From Pelagibius marinus (GTDB lineage Bacteria > Pseudomonadota > Alphaproteobacteria > Kiloniellales > Kiloniellaceae), in contig NZ_JACSDK010000001.1 of assembly GCF_014925385.1 (NCBI RefSeq), forward strand, positions 806,001 to 870,000: a stretch of DNA of 64,000 bases, given 5' to 3'. Positions 55,666 to 64,000 of the stretch are shown one piece after another. The position numbers were made by a program, and so were the translations under genes. The notes under the pieces are model-generated. The model saw only the letters and a list, made by a program, of their open reading frames with translations, ran no database searches and was not told the origin of the DNA. The stretch's first letter is position 1, and each line of letters starts with the position of its first letter.

Positions 55666-56679
55666 TCATCCGTTGCGGTAGACATAGCTGTAGCCGTTGA
55701 TGGCGGGAACGCCGCCCAGGTGCGCGTAGAGGACCTTGGCGCCCGCCGGGAAATAGCCCTTGCGCACGAGGTCGATCAGGCCCTGCATCGATTTTCCCTC
55801 GTAGACCGGATCGGTTATCATCCCTTCGGTGCGCGCCGCCAGTCGGATCGCCTCGTTGGTTTCCTCGGAAGGCACGCCGTAGGCCGGATAGGCATAGTCG
55901 GCGATCAGCACGAGGTCTTCGTCGGTGATGTCAGAGCCAAGGCCCACCAGATCGGCGGTGTTGCGCGCGATCTCCATCACCTGGGCGCGGGTCTGGTCGT
56001 AGGTGCCGGAAGCGTCGATCCCGATCACTTTGTCGGCGCGGCCGTCCTTGGCGAAGCCCACCAGCATGCCGGCATGGGTCGAGCCGGTCACGGTGCAGAC
56101 GACGATGTAGTCGAAACGGAAGCCGAGTTCCTGTTCCTGTGCGCGGACCTCCTCGGCGAAACCGACGTAGCCGAGGCCGCCCAGTTTGTGGACCGAGGCG
56201 CCGGCGGGAATGGCGTAGGGCCGCCCGCCCTTCGACTCGATATCCTCCAGTGCCCGGCGCCAGCTCTCGCGGATACCGATGTCGAAGCCTTCGTCGACCA
56301 GCTCGATCTCGGCGCCCATGACCCGGCTCAGCAGGATGTTGCCGACACGGTCGTAGACGGCGTCGGGAAAGGGGACCCAGCTTTCCTGCACCAGGCGGCA
56401 TTTCATGCCCAGTTTCGCGGCCACCGCCGCGACCTGACGCGTGTGGTTCGACTGCACGCCGCCGATGGTCACCAGCGTGTCCGCGTTGGCCGCAATGGCG
56501 TCGGGCAGGATGTATTCGAGTTTGCGCAGCTTGTTGCCGCCGAAGGCGAGGCCGGAGTTGCAGTCCTCGCGCTTGGCGAAGATCTCGACCCCGCCGCCGA
56601 GGTGCCGGGACAGCCGGCCGAGCTTCTCGATCGGGCTGGGCCCGAAAGTCAGCGGATAGCGATCAAATTTCTCGAGCAT
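55666..56679 (-). CDS. acdS: 1-aminocyclopropane-1-carboxylate deaminase
   Basis: 337 residues, the standard length. The PLP-lysine motif [16 protein letters not shown] has Lys at residue 50. [29 protein letters not shown] and [16 protein letters not shown] follow. The Glu in VYEGKSM and the Leu in AHLGG are the residues that separate true ACC deaminases from D-cysteine desulfhydrases, so I favour AcdS. It breaks the plant ethylene precursor ACC to ammonia and 2-oxobutyrate, and is typical of plant-associated bacteria but also occurs in marine ones. The divergent Lrp-family gene is its usual regulator AcdR. Confidence 0.92.
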   Translation of the reverse strand: MLEKFDRYPLTFGPSPIEKLGRLSRHLGGGVEIFAKREDCNSGLAFGGNKLRKLEYILPDAIAANADTLVTIGGVQSNHTRQVAAVAAKLGMKCRLVQESWVPFPDAVYDRVGNILLSRVMGAEIELVDEGFDIGIRESWRRALEDIESKGGRPYAIPAGASVHKLGGLGYVGFAEEVRAQEQELGFRFDYIVVCTVTGSTHAGMLVGFAKDGRADKVIGIDASGTYDQTRAQVMEIARNTADLVGLGSDITDEDLVLIADYAYPAYGVPSEETNEAIRLAARTEGMITDPVYEGKSMQGLIDLVRKGYFPAGAKVLYAHLGGVPAINGYSYVYRNG

Positions 56680-56730
56680 GGGCGGGTTCCTCCGGAAGTG
56701 GCTGTTGCCGAAACTAGCGGAGAAAGCCTG

Positions 56731-56745
56731 GAAGGTGCTTCCAAA
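56731..56745. promoter_or_regulatory. 15-bp palindrome TGGAAG-GTG-CTTCCA between acdS and its regulator
   Basis: An exact inverted repeat with a 3-bp centre lies in the 114-bp divergent intergenic region, 52 bp before acdS and 49 bp before the regulator gene. Lrp-family proteins bind 15-bp palindromes of this form, so this is the likely AcdR site. Confidence 0.6.
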
Positions 56746-56793
56746 GATGGGTCGGATGATTCTATAAAGCGAGGCAGATGCCTTGGTTTACGG

Positions 56794-57300
56794 ATGATTT
56801 CCTTAATGAAAAGCGGAAAACAGAAAGAATCTTCCGAGGGGTCGGGGCTGGACCGGACGGACCGGCGGATTCTCCGGCTGCTTCAACAGGATGGGCGGCT
56901 CACCAATGCCGAGCTGGCCAAGCGGGTGAATGCCAGCCCCGCGACCTGTCACCGGCGCACCCAGCGGCTGTTCGAGGAAGGCTATCTGCGTGCCGTGCGC
57001 GCCGAGGTGGCGCCGCAGCGCGTCGGCCGGGGCGCTCTGGTGGTGGTCGGCGTCGTTCTGGATCGCTCGACACCGGAAAGCTTCGCCGCCTTCGAGAAGG
57101 CCATCGTCGCGCTGCCCTTCATTCTCGACTGCCACCTTGTCGCCGGCGACTTCGACTACTTCCTGAAGATCCGGGTGCGCGACATCGCCGATTTCAACCG
57201 ACTTCACGGAGAGCGCCTGATCGCCTTGCCGGGGGTGCGCCAGACACGCACCTTCTTCGTTATGAAGGAAGTCGTCGACAACGCGCCCTTGGAGTTTTGA
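56794..57300 (+). CDS. Lrp/AsnC family regulator of acdS (AcdR-like)
   Basis: 168 residues from ATG 56794 (ATG 56806 is possible). The N-terminal helix-turn-helix is LDRTDRRILRLLQQDGRLTN and ASPATCHRRTQRLFEEGYL in pieces. The C-terminal RAM (ligand-binding) domain includes FILDCHLVAGDFDYFLKIRV (in part). Divergent placement against acdS is the classic acdR-acdS arrangement, in which AcdR activates acdS when ACC is present. A perfect palindrome lies between the two starts. Confidence 0.9.
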   Translation: MISLMKSGKQKESSEGSGLDRTDRRILRLLQQDGRLTNAELAKRVNASPATCHRRTQRLFEEGYLRAVRAEVAPQRVGRGALVVVGVVLDRSTPESFAAFEKAIVALPFILDCHLVAGDFDYFLKIRVRDIADFNRLHGERLIALPGVRQTRTFFVMKEVVDNAPLEF

Positions 57301-57350
57301 GCCGCCGCCGGGGCGGCCCCGCGGCCGGCGCGCATCCGGCTGAACGGGAA

Positions 57351-57381
57351 CGGCGGCCCCTTCATCCCCCCGGGGCCGCCG
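57351..57381. terminator. Hairpin between convergent regulator and outer-membrane protein genes
   Basis: CGGCGGCCCC (57351-57360) pairs perfectly with GGGGCCGCCG (57372-57381) around an 11-nt loop. No T-run is present on either side, so it may act weakly or with Rho. Confidence 0.5.
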
Positions 57382-57396
57382 CTGCTGCACCCCCGC

Positions 57397-58338
57397 CTAA
57401 AACGACAGCACGAGATCGGCGTAGACGCGGTAATCCATGATGGTGTCTTCTTTGTCGGTGATCGGCGTCTCCGCCCCCAGGCCGACCTGCACGTTGTCGG
57501 TGAAGCGGTAGCGGAAGCCGCCGCCGAGCGTGATCGTGGTGCCGCGGTCGTCGCTGCCGAGGTTCAGCAGGTCGACCCCGTCCAGCTTGCCCAGCGCGCC
57601 GGTGATGCGGTTGCCGTGGTCGATGGGGGTGAAGCCGTTGAGCTCGATCAGCGGGAAGAAGTCCTCGAAGACCTCATAGTCCGCATGCAGGGAGTAGTGC
57701 AGGATCGAGGTGTCGGCATCGCCGTCGAGGGCGATGTTGGCGCCCAGGCTGGCCTGCAGGCCCAGGTCGCCGAAAGTCGTCGCGCCCGTCACGAAGGGAT
57801 TGATGAAACCGTCGCCGTCGCCCTGCAACTCGATGCCGCCGGTTTCCAGATCGGCGATGGGAATCTCGTAGCGCAGGCCCGCGGTCAGGATCGTTTCGCT
57901 CTCGGGGTCCGAGATGATCGCGTACTTGAGACCGAAGGCGATGTTGGCGAAACCGTTTTCGTCATCCAGGACGCTGTCGAAGTTGGCGTCCGCATAGCCA
58001 TCCTTGGTGGCGATGAAGCCGAGACGTTCGGTCAGCGCCAGGCGCAGTTGCAGGGCGCCGAGATGGATGTTGCCGCCGTCGGTGACGAAGTCGTCGCCGT
58101 CGGGGATCTCGTTGTACAGATAGATGCCGCGTGCCTCGGTGGTGATGTAGGGCGTCTCGTTGAATACCGGGTTGGTCAGCGGCGGCACGTAGCGGCTGTG
58201 CCGGCCCTCGCCCAAGGACCCCTTGAGGTCCAATCCCAGGAAGTTGTCCTCCGCAAGCGCCGGCAGCGGCGCCGCAGTGCTTGCCAAAAAGATCGCCAGG
58301 GCGGCCAGCCGGCCGTTCCGCGCCAAATCCCCCTTCAT
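57397..58338 (-). CDS. Outer-membrane beta-barrel-like secreted protein
   Basis: 313 residues from ATG 58338, which follows AAGGAG eight bases upstream. A signal peptide ends PLPALA-EDN. The mature protein is built of alternating strands ending in an aromatic residue (IAFGLKYAIIS, ILTAGLRYEIPIA, TITLGGGFRYRFTD). The last residues YRVYADLVLSF fit the C-terminal Phe signal of outer-membrane barrels. It resembles the uncharacterised 'transporter'/MetA-pathway-phenol-type barrel proteins. It is transcribed alone, and its promoter region is the gene-poor stretch that follows. Confidence 0.7.
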   Translation of the reverse strand: MKGDLARNGRLAALAIFLASTAAPLPALAEDNFLGLDLKGSLGEGRHSRYVPPLTNPVFNETPYITTEARGIYLYNEIPDGDDFVTDGGNIHLGALQLRLALTERLGFIATKDGYADANFDSVLDDENGFANIAFGLKYAIISDPESETILTAGLRYEIPIADLETGGIELQGDGDGFINPFVTGATTFGDLGLQASLGANIALDGDADTSILHYSLHADYEVFEDFFPLIELNGFTPIDHGNRITGALGKLDGVDLLNLGSDDRGTTITLGGGFRYRFTDNVQVGLGAETPITDKEDTIMDYRVYADLVLSF

Positions 58339-58713
58339 AACCAAATCTCCTTCGTGTTCCGCGATGGGGTCGACAACAGAACCTCATTGCCCGCAGGCCG
58401 GCGCAAAGGCGCGAAGGGGCGCCTTTCCACCACAAGCCGGGCGGCAAGTTGCTCAGCGTCGATCCGCTGCCGAGGGAGATCGGAGAACCGAGCCTCGATG
58501 GCTGTGAGTGAACGACCGGCGCAGAGAACCTTGCTCCCCACATCTCAGTCCCTACAGCTCAGAAAAGGAGGCAACGTAAGTTCGCGCGCAGAAGATCAGA
58601 ACGCCGCCGGGCGTGCATTGATCTGTGGCAATTTTCTCCACGATATCAAGGCAGTAGTGAGACAAATTGTCGCGGGGGAAAGATCGCCGGGCGCAGGCCG
58701 GCGGTCGCGAAGG
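58339..58713. other. Gene-free stretch upstream of the outer-membrane protein gene
   Basis: I see no convincing gene, RNA or strong repeat in these 375 bp. The minus strand just before the barrel gene carries AAGGAG, so its promoter probably lies within the first 100-150 bp. The right part is the 3' flank of rnhA without a clear terminator hairpin. Confidence 0.4.
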
Positions 58714-59163
58714 TCAGCGCACGCTGTCCACGCCGGCGCGGGCGAGCGCGTCGGCGCGCTCATTCTCGGGGTGGCCGGCGTGGCCCTTGACCCAGTGCCA
58801 GGCGACGTCGTGGCGTTCCAGCGCCTCTTCCAGGCGCTGCCAGAGATCGACGTTCTTCACCGGCTTCTTCGCCGCCGTCTTCCAGCCGTTGCGCTTCCAG
58901 CCGTGAATCCACTTGGTGATGCCGTCGCGCAGGTAGGTGCTGTCGGTGTGGAGGTCCACCCTGGAGGGGCGCTTCAGGGCTTCCAGGGCCTGGATCGCCG
59001 CCATCATCTCCATGCGGTTGTTGGTGGTCGATTTCTCGCCGCCGCTCAGTTCCTTTTCCACGCTGTCGTAGCGCAGCACGGCGCCCCAGCCGCCTGGGCC
59101 CGGATTGCCCGAGCAGGCGCCGTCGGTGAAGATCTCCACCCGTTTTCCCGACGCGCCGGTCAC
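58714..59163 (-). CDS. rnhA: Ribonuclease HI
   Basis: 149 residues. The catalytic Asp and flanking motif [38 protein letters not shown] with the catalytic Glu, [20 protein letters not shown] (in part) and [18 protein letters not shown] are all intact. It removes RNA from RNA-DNA hybrids. GTG 59163 shares one base with the thrB stop (TAGTG), so translation is coupled. The ispH-thrB-rnhA order is standard in Alphaproteobacteria; here it stands apart from the oxidase cluster. Confidence 0.95.
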   Translation of the reverse strand: MTGASGKRVEIFTDGACSGNPGPGGWGAVLRYDSVEKELSGGEKSTTNNRMEMMAAIQALEALKRPSRVDLHTDSTYLRDGITKWIHGWKRNGWKTAAKKPVKNVDLWQRLEEALERHDVAWHWVKGHAGHPENERADALARAGVDSVR

Positions 59164-60128
59164 TAGAGATCCAGTCCGTAGGCGCCGGGGCCACGGACTT
59201 CCTGATGGAATTTCAGCTTGTGCCAGTACTCCATGGGGTCCTTGGGCTTCACGAAGGCGCCCTCGGGGTGGTTCAGCCAGTCGTAGAGCCGGGTCAGCAG
59301 GAAGCGCAGGGCCGAGCCGCGCGCCAGCAGCGGCAGGGCCGCCAGCTCTTCCCTGGAGAAGGGCCGTTCGCGGCTGTAGGACTGCAGCATCTGGCGTGCC
59401 TTGGTGACGTTGAAGGCCTTGTCCTGCTCGAAGCACCAGGCGTTGAGGCAGATCGCCAGGTCATAGGCGAAGAAGTCGTTGCAGGCGAAGTAGAAGTCGA
59501 TGAGACCGGTAAGCTTCTCGTGGCGGAAGAAGACGTTGTCGGGAAAGAGATCGGCGTGAATGACGCCGGCGGGCAGGTCGCCGGGCCAGTCGGCCTCCAG
59601 GTGGTCCAGCTCCCGCTGCAGCGCCTCGGCGAGGCCGGGCCGCACCTCGTCGGCGCGGTCCTGGCAGGCATCCAGCAGTGGGCGCCAGCCGGCCACGGAT
59701 AGGGCGTTCTCGCGCCGCAGCTGGAAGTCGGCGCCGGCCAGGTGCATGCGCGCCATGGCGCCGCCCAGGGCGGCGCAGTGGAAAGTCTGGATGCGCCGCG
59801 GCCAGAGTCCCTCCAGGAAGGTAACCAGCGCCGCCGGCCGGCCGCAGAGCTGGCGCAGGGCCTTGCCGTCCTGGCCGTGCAGCGGCACCGGGCAATCGAT
59901 GCCGCGCCCCGCCAGGTGTTCCATCAGGCCCAGGAAAAACGGCAGGTCGGCCGCGTCCACGCGCTTCTCGTAGAGCGTCAGGATGTAGCTGCCGCTCTCG
60001 GTCTGCAGCACGTAGTTGGAATTCTCCACTCCTTCGGCGATGCCCTTGAACGACAGCACCTCGCCCAGGCCGTAGTCGGCGGCGAAGCTCTCGATCTCTT
60101 CGGCGGAAACTTCGGTGTAGACGGCCAT
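59163..60128 (-). CDS. thrB: Homoserine kinase (ThrB, APH-fold type)
   Basis: 321 residues. The aminoglycoside-phosphotransferase-like fold is shown by [20 protein letters not shown], the catalytic [14 protein letters not shown] and the metal motif [18 protein letters not shown]. This is the non-GHMP homoserine kinase used by Alphaproteobacteria and Pseudomonas. It phosphorylates homoserine for ThrC (46205). It starts 64 bp after ispH and is joined to rnhA by TAGTG. Confidence 0.94.
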   Translation of the reverse strand: MAVYTEVSAEEIESFAADYGLGEVLSFKGIAEGVENSNYVLQTESGSYILTLYEKRVDAADLPFFLGLMEHLAGRGIDCPVPLHGQDGKALRQLCGRPAALVTFLEGLWPRRIQTFHCAALGGAMARMHLAGADFQLRRENALSVAGWRPLLDACQDRADEVRPGLAEALQRELDHLEADWPGDLPAGVIHADLFPDNVFFRHEKLTGLIDFYFACNDFFAYDLAICLNAWCFEQDKAFNVTKARQMLQSYSRERPFSREELAALPLLARGSALRFLLTRLYDWLNHPEGAFVKPKDPMEYWHKLKFHQEVRGPGAYGLDL

Positions 60129-60192
60129 GGGATTACGGAAGGGTGGTCGGGGAAAGGAGGCGGGCCGGGGTTGCTGTGGCGGGCGTCGGCTG

Positions 60193-61152
60193 TCAGGCGG
60201 AGGCGGTCTTGGCGGTCAGTTCCCGGGGCAGTTTGAAGATGACGTCCTCGACCACGCCGCTGACGTTCTGGAGTTCGACGTCGAAGCGTTCACGGCAGGC
60301 GTCGATGACTTCCTCCACCAGGACCTCCGGCGCGGAGGCGCCGGCGGTCAGCCCCAGCCGCTGGATCTGGCCCAGGGTCTCCCAGTCGATGTCGGCGGCG
60401 CGCTGGACCAGCAGAGACTTGGGGCAGCCCTCGCGGCGCGCGACTTCCACCAGGCGCTGGGAGTTGGAGGAGTTCGGCGCCCCGACAACCATCAGGGCAT
60501 CGCAATTGCGGGCGATGGTCTTCACCGCCTCCTGACGGTTGGTGGTGGCGTAGCAGATGTCTTCCTTCTTGGGGCCGTGAATGGCCGGGAAGCGCCGCCG
60601 CAGGGCGGAGATGATCTCGATGGTATCGTCCACCGACAGAGTGGTCTGGGTGATGTAGGCCAGGTTGTCCGGGTCGTCGACCTGAACGCTCTCGGCCTCT
60701 TCGACGTTCTCGACCAGCAGGATGGCGCCTTCCTCGACCTGGCCCATGGTGCCGATGACCTCCGGGTGGCCGGCGTGGCCGATCAGCAGGATCTGGTGCC
60801 CGACCCGGGCATGGCGCTCGGCCTCGCGGTGCACCTTGCTGACCAGCGGGCAGGTGGCGTCCAGGTAGAAGAGCTGGCGCCGCTCGGCCTCGCTCGGCAC
60901 CTCCTTGGGCACGCCATGGGCGGAGAAGATCACCGGCACGCCCTCCGGCACCTCGTCCAGCTCCTCGACGAAGACGGCGCCCTTGGCCTCCAGCGACTCG
61001 ACCACGAAGCGGTTGTGGACGATCTCGTGGCGCACGTAGACCGGCGCGCCGTAGCGCTCCAGCGCGCGCTCGACGATTTCGATGGCCCGCTCGACGCCGG
61101 CGCAGAAGCCCCGGGGGTTGGCCAGAAGAACGGTAAGCGGCTTTTTACTCAT
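60193..61152 (-). CDS. ispH: 4-hydroxy-3-methylbut-2-enyl diphosphate reductase
   Basis: 319 residues. The three iron-sulfur cysteines are in [32 protein letters not shown] and [15 protein letters not shown] or its neighbourhood. [17 protein letters not shown] and the C-terminal [16 protein letters not shown] match IspH. It performs the last step of the MEP isoprenoid route, making IPP and DMAPP with a [4Fe-4S] cluster. Those feed UbiA and CtaB substrates. First gene of the ispH-thrB-rnhA operon. Confidence 0.95.
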   Translation of the reverse strand: MSKKPLTVLLANPRGFCAGVERAIEIVERALERYGAPVYVRHEIVHNRFVVESLEAKGAVFVEELDEVPEGVPVIFSAHGVPKEVPSEAERRQLFYLDATCPLVSKVHREAERHARVGHQILLIGHAGHPEVIGTMGQVEEGAILLVENVEEAESVQVDDPDNLAYITQTTLSVDDTIEIISALRRRFPAIHGPKKEDICYATTNRQEAVKTIARNCDALMVVGAPNSSNSQRLVEVARREGCPKSLLVQRAADIDWETLGQIQRLGLTAGASAPEVLVEEVIDACRERFDVELQNVSGVVEDVIFKLPRELTAKTASA

Positions 61153-61433
61153 TCAAAGGGGTCCCTGTCCTTGGAACGATCCTGGGGAATGGCCCGTCCG
61201 GCCTCGGGGGCGCCGAAGCCGCGGACTCTAGGGTGAGCGCGCGAAGCCGGTGCCGCAAGGCTTGTTTCGGGCGGCTGCCTGGTTTCCGCCGGGCCGGGTC
61301 TACCACCAGGGGGCCCCTTGTCCCAGCCCCGGCGGTTCCTTAAAGTCCGCCCAGCAAGAAAATGGCGCTTCCCGGCGGCTCTCCGGCGCCGCCCGCGGAC
61401 ACTAATACAGCACGCCAGTAGAAGGAAGGCTTC

Positions 61434-61673
61434 ATGGCAGACCCGATTCCCGCGCAAAAGGAGCCATATAAGGTTTCCGTCGAGGCCGGAAAGAAGTACT
61501 TCTGGTGTGCCTGCGGGCGCAGCAAGAATCAGCCTTTCTGTGACGGCTCCCACTCCGGGACGGGGCTCACCCCGGTCCGCTACGAGGCGCCGGCCAGCAA
61601 GGTCGTGTTTTTCTGCGGCTGCAAGGCGACCGGCAAGCGGCCGCTCTGCGACGGCAGCCACTCCCGGCTCTGA
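61434..61673 (+). CDS. Two-domain CDGSH iron-sulfur protein
   Basis: 79 residues with two short CDGSH units: WCACGRSKNQPFCDGSHSG and FCGCKATGKRPLCDGSHSR. Each has the C-x-C...C-x3-H ligand set for a [2Fe-2S] cluster, as in mitoNEET-type and bacterial tandem-CDGSH proteins. It is soluble. Function in redox or Fe-S transfer is likely but not defined. The ATG follows GAAGGAAGGCTTC. It is divergent from ispH, itself an Fe-S enzyme. Confidence 0.92.
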   Translation: MADPIPAQKEPYKVSVEAGKKYFWCACGRSKNQPFCDGSHSGTGLTPVRYEAPASKVVFFCGCKATGKRPLCDGSHSRL

Positions 61674-61717
61674 CCGGCCGACCCGCGTCCAGGACCCCTG
61701 CGATATAGCGAGCCTCC

Positions 61718-62272
61718 ATGATTGCCTTTTCTTCCCGGTTTGACGTCCTCCGATCCCGATTTCTGCGCCGCTCCGGCCTGCTCTTCGGCCTCGCCGCCGG
61801 CCTGCTGCTGGCCGGCTGCGCCAGCGAGCCGGAAACCCGGCCCTGCCCCGAGGTGAGGGTGCTCACCGACGCCGCGCGCCAGGTGAAGTTCAGCGGCCAG
61901 GGGCGCGACCTGACCGACGTACTCTTCGAGGCCTCCATCGAGACCGGCAGGCTGGTCTGCGAATACGACGACAACGTTCTGGACGTCGACCTGCAGGTGC
62001 AGGTGATCGGCTCGCGCGGTCCGGCCAACAGCGACCGCCTGGCCAACATCAGCTACTTCGTGGCCGTCGCCCGCACCGACCAGACCATTCTGGCGCGCCA
62101 AAGCTTCGACATCGCCATTCCCTTCCCCGGCAACCGCACGCGCGTTTCCGGCCTGGAGGAGATCGGCCAGGTCATCACGCTGCAGGGCAACGAGGACGGC
62201 GGCGACTACCTGATCTACGTCGGCCTGGACCTGACCCGCGAGGAACTGGACTACAACCGCGCCAACTATTGA
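61718..62272 (+). CDS. Hypothetical lipoprotein
   Basis: 184 residues. The signal sequence ends in the lipobox LLAGC, so the protein should be lipid-anchored. The mature part is one beta-rich domain (ILDVDLQVQV-like pattern in VLDVDLQVQVIGSRGP, then ISYFVAVARTDQTILARQSF) with no family I can name. Similar alphaproteobacterial lipoproteins are annotated only as hypothetical. It is 7 bp upstream of a GFA gene, so both are likely co-transcribed. Confidence 0.7.
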   Translation: MIAFSSRFDVLRSRFLRRSGLLFGLAAGLLLAGCASEPETRPCPEVRVLTDAARQVKFSGQGRDLTDVLFEASIETGRLVCEYDDNVLDVDLQVQVIGSRGPANSDRLANISYFVAVARTDQTILARQSFDIAIPFPGNRTRVSGLEEIGQVITLQGNEDGGDYLIYVGLDLTREELDYNRANY

Positions 62273-62279
62273 GGCGGAC

Positions 62280-62783
62280 ATGCCGGACCAGAGAGTGCAG
62301 GGCGGCTGCCAGTGCGGCGCCGTCCGCTACAGCGTCGATCTGGCGGAGGCCCTGACGCTTTACCGCTGCCACTGCCGCGACTGCCAGAAGCAGTCGTCCA
62401 GCGCCTTCGGGATGTCGATGATCCTGCCGGAGACGGCGTTCGAGATTACCGAGGGCCGTGCGAGCACCTGGTCGCGCACCGCCGACAGCGGCCGCCCGGT
62501 GCACGGCTTTCTCTGCGGGACCTGCGGCACCCGGCTCTATCACACCTCGCCCAGCCGGCCCGGCATGGTCAACCTGAAGCCCGGCACCCTGGACGATCCC
62601 TCGGGCCTGCAGCCGATCGGCGATGTCTGGACCGACAGCCGGCAGGCCTGGGTGGACCTGCTGCCCGAGGGCCTGCACTATGCCCGCCAGCCGGCGGACA
62701 TGGAGGCCCTCATGGCCCGCTATCGCCCGCGAATCCCCGCCCCGGAAGGCGGCGATGGCGGCGGCGGCGACGCAGGCAGTTGA
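62280..62783 (+). CDS. GFA/CENP-V family zinc protein
   Basis: 167 residues. Zinc cysteines lie in GGCQCGAVRYSVDL, YRCHCRDCQKQSSSAFGMSM and FLCGTCGTRLYH, the GFA pattern. It differs clearly from the GFA protein at 6003, so this is a separate lineage rather than a recent copy. It ends with a Gly/Asp-rich tail. Function is unproven; formaldehyde-glutathione activation is the family's name but not shown for most members. The ATG is 7 bp after the lipoprotein stop. Confidence 0.85.
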   Translation: MPDQRVQGGCQCGAVRYSVDLAEALTLYRCHCRDCQKQSSSAFGMSMILPETAFEITEGRASTWSRTADSGRPVHGFLCGTCGTRLYHTSPSRPGMVNLKPGTLDDPSGLQPIGDVWTDSRQAWVDLLPEGLHYARQPADMEALMARYRPRIPAPEGGDGGGGDAGS

Positions 62784-62860
62784 AATCCACCCTCCGGCGG
62801 GCTAGCTTCCTGACTACAGCAGGGCGGTCGTCCGCGAGTCGATCGCCTTTTGCCACTGAT

Positions 62861-63090
62861 CCCTTGCGGGAGAGACCGGTTTTCGCAAAGAAGCCGGCGC
62901 CGAAGGAGCAACCGCCCCGGAAACTCTCAGGCAAAAGGACCGCAAGGGTGAGGCGCTTCTGGAAAGCGGTCGCGCCCGGCCCCCTGACTTGCATGGGGAT
63001 TTTGGCCGGGCGGGTCTCACCGAAGGAGTAAGTCGGCAGCCGATGTTATCGGCGTACCGATGAATCTCTCAGGTATCCACGACAGAAGGG
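62861..63090 (+). ncRNA. Tandem glycine riboswitch upstream of gcvT
   Basis: Two aptamers lie in series. The first has outer stem CCCTTGCGG (62861-62869) with CCGCAAGGG (62940-62948) and the family signature segments GGGAGAGACC, GCCGAAGGAGCAA and CTCTCAGGCAAAAGGACCG. The second has outer stem CTTCTG (62956-62961) with CAGAAG (63083-63088), ACCGAAGGAGTAAG and AATCTCTCAGGTA. This is the glycine riboswitch that turns on glycine-cleavage genes when glycine is high; each aptamer binds one glycine. The gcvT start is 60 bp beyond. Confidence 0.95.
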
Positions 63091-63150
63091 GCCGGGCTAC
63101 CCTCAAGGGGGTGGTGCTGGCGGAATGACTTTTGTCGAAGGAGGCGCGCC

Positions 63151-64000
63151 TTGGGAGAGCCAGGCACAGCGGGGCAGAAAGAAACACCCCTCTTCACCCT
63201 GCACCAGGAACTGGGCGGCAAGATCGTGCCCTTTGCGGGCTATGCCCTGCCGGTGCAGTACCCGGCCGGCATCATGGCCGAGCACAAGCAGACCCGCGAG
63301 TACGCCGGGCTGTTCGACGTCTCCCATATGGGCCAGGTGAAGCTGGAGGGCGCCGACCGCGTCGCCGCGCTGGAGGCCCTGGTGCCGGCGGACCTGGCCG
63401 GCCTCGCCGAGGGGCGCCAGCGCTACAGCTTCTTCACCAACGATGCCGGCGGCATCCTCGACGACCTGATGATCTCCAACCAGGGCGACTGGCTGTTCCT
63501 GGTGGTCAACGCCGCCTGCAAGGACGCCGACATCGCCCACCTGAAGGCGAACCTGAAGGGCGAGGTGACCCTTACCGAGCTGTCGGACCGCGCGCTCATG
63601 GCGCTGCAGGGGCCCAAGGCGGCGGCGGTGCTGGCGCGCCTGGCGCCGGGGGTCGAGACGATGAGGTTCATGGACTGCAAGCCGGTGGAAATCGACGGGA
63701 CGGCCTGCATCGTCAGCCGCTCCGGCTACACCGGCGAAGACGGCTACGAGATCTCCGTGCCCGCCGAGGCCGCCGACGCCCTGGCGCGCCACCTGCTGAG
63801 CGCCGAGGAGGTCATGCCGATCGGCCTGGGCGCGCGCGATTCGCTGCGCCTGGAGGCCGGGCTCTGCCTCTACGGCCATGACATCGACACCACCACCACG
63901 CCGGTCGAGGCCGACCTGACCTGGGCGATCCAGAAGCGCCGCCGCGAGGGCGGCGGCTTTCCCGGCGCCGCCGTTGTGCAGGAGCAGCTGGCCGAGGGCG
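63151..64000 (+). CDS. gcvT: Aminomethyltransferase (glycine cleavage T protein), 5' part
   Basis: 283 codons are visible; the gene runs off the right edge. [20 protein letters not shown] and [20 protein letters not shown] open the T-protein fold. [30 protein letters not shown] and [16 protein letters not shown] (with the folate-binding Asp/Glu region) are family-specific. GcvT takes the aminomethyl group from the H protein and makes 5,10-methylene-THF. The start is TTG at 63151, strongly supported by AAGGAGG seven bases upstream. No ATG or GTG fits the frame. Controlled by the riboswitch just before it. Confidence 0.92.
   Translation, partial: MGEPGTAGQKETPLFTLHQELGGKIVPFAGYALPVQYPAGIMAEHKQTREYAGLFDVSHMGQVKLEGADRVAALEALVPADLAGLAEGRQRYSFFTNDAGGILDDLMISNQGDWLFLVVNAACKDADIAHLKANLKGEVTLTELSDRALMALQGPKAAAVLARLAPGVETMRFMDCKPVEIDGTACIVSRSGYTGEDGYEISVPAEAADALARHLLSAEEVMPIGLGARDSLRLEAGLCLYGHDIDTTTTPVEADLTWAIQKRRREGGGFPGAAVVQEQLAEG

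Overview
The window is a high-GC (roughly 65-70% by eye), gene-dense stretch of an alphaproteobacterial chromosome. Order Rhodospirillales or a close relative such as the Kiloniella/Pelagibius group fits best. The evidence is a ubiA-rsmE-gshA neighbourhood, a ctaCDBGE-SURF1 cytochrome oxidase cluster, an ispH-thrB-rnhA operon, alphaproteobacterial families (DUF4170, DUF2239, stand-alone PAS_5 proteins, M16 processing peptidase) and a tandem glycine riboswitch before gcvT. The genus is a guess. No rRNA, tRNA, CRISPR array, prophage or intact insertion sequence is visible.

Layout. 1-8.5 kb: start of an ABC exporter, a lipid kinase, a dehydrogenase/lactonase pair, a PAS_5 protein, a GNAT-RimK amidoligase pair, a DUF2239-GFA pair behind two palindromes, and pmbA. 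8.5-14.5 kb: leuA with an apparently leaderless leucine-rich leader peptide, then a LysR regulator divergent from a glutathionyl-hydroquinone reductase/LysE pair. 14.5-18 kb: ubiD and a slipin/NfeD membrane pair. 18-30.6 kb: small conserved proteins, lipoproteins, a dihaem sensor-like protein, a protein methyltransferase, ubiA, rsmE, gshA, tldD (partner of pmbA) and DUF3422. 30.6-37.5 kb: the aa3 oxidase and assembly cluster coxB-coxA-ctaB-small ORF-ctaG-coxC-DUF983-SURF1. 37.5-43.2 kb: M32 carboxypeptidase, then a minus-strand flotillin / YqiJ-type OB-fold / PspA operon, then a decayed second copy of the carboxypeptidase 3' end. 43.3-52.5 kb: two related secreted proteins, thrC, an M16 peptidase, a RimJ-like GNAT, a cupin, an adenylate cyclase-TolB-TPR protein and YqgE. 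52.7-64 kb: DsbD-like reductase, peroxiredoxin, ACC deaminase with its Lrp-type regulator, an outer-membrane protein, rnhA-thrB-ispH, a CDGSH protein, a lipoprotein, a second GFA protein, and the riboswitch-controlled start of gcvT.

The most unusual object is the first gene of the flotillin operon (41694-42866). One uninterrupted frame joins about 165 residues that look like the N-terminal, non-catalytic half of an IS200/IS605 TnpB protein to a complete PspA/IM30 coiled coil. The RuvC nuclease part is absent. Good ribosome binding sites precede both the first ATG and an internal ATG exactly where PspA begins, so one locus may make a fused and an unfused form. The operon lies between an intact M32 carboxypeptidase gene and a diverged fragment of the same gene's 3' end, which suggests the block was inserted or recombined here. 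Other regulatory findings are the leuA leader with its promoter, a perfect LysR-type dyad, a 15-bp palindrome between acdS and its regulator, and paired palindromes before DUF2239.
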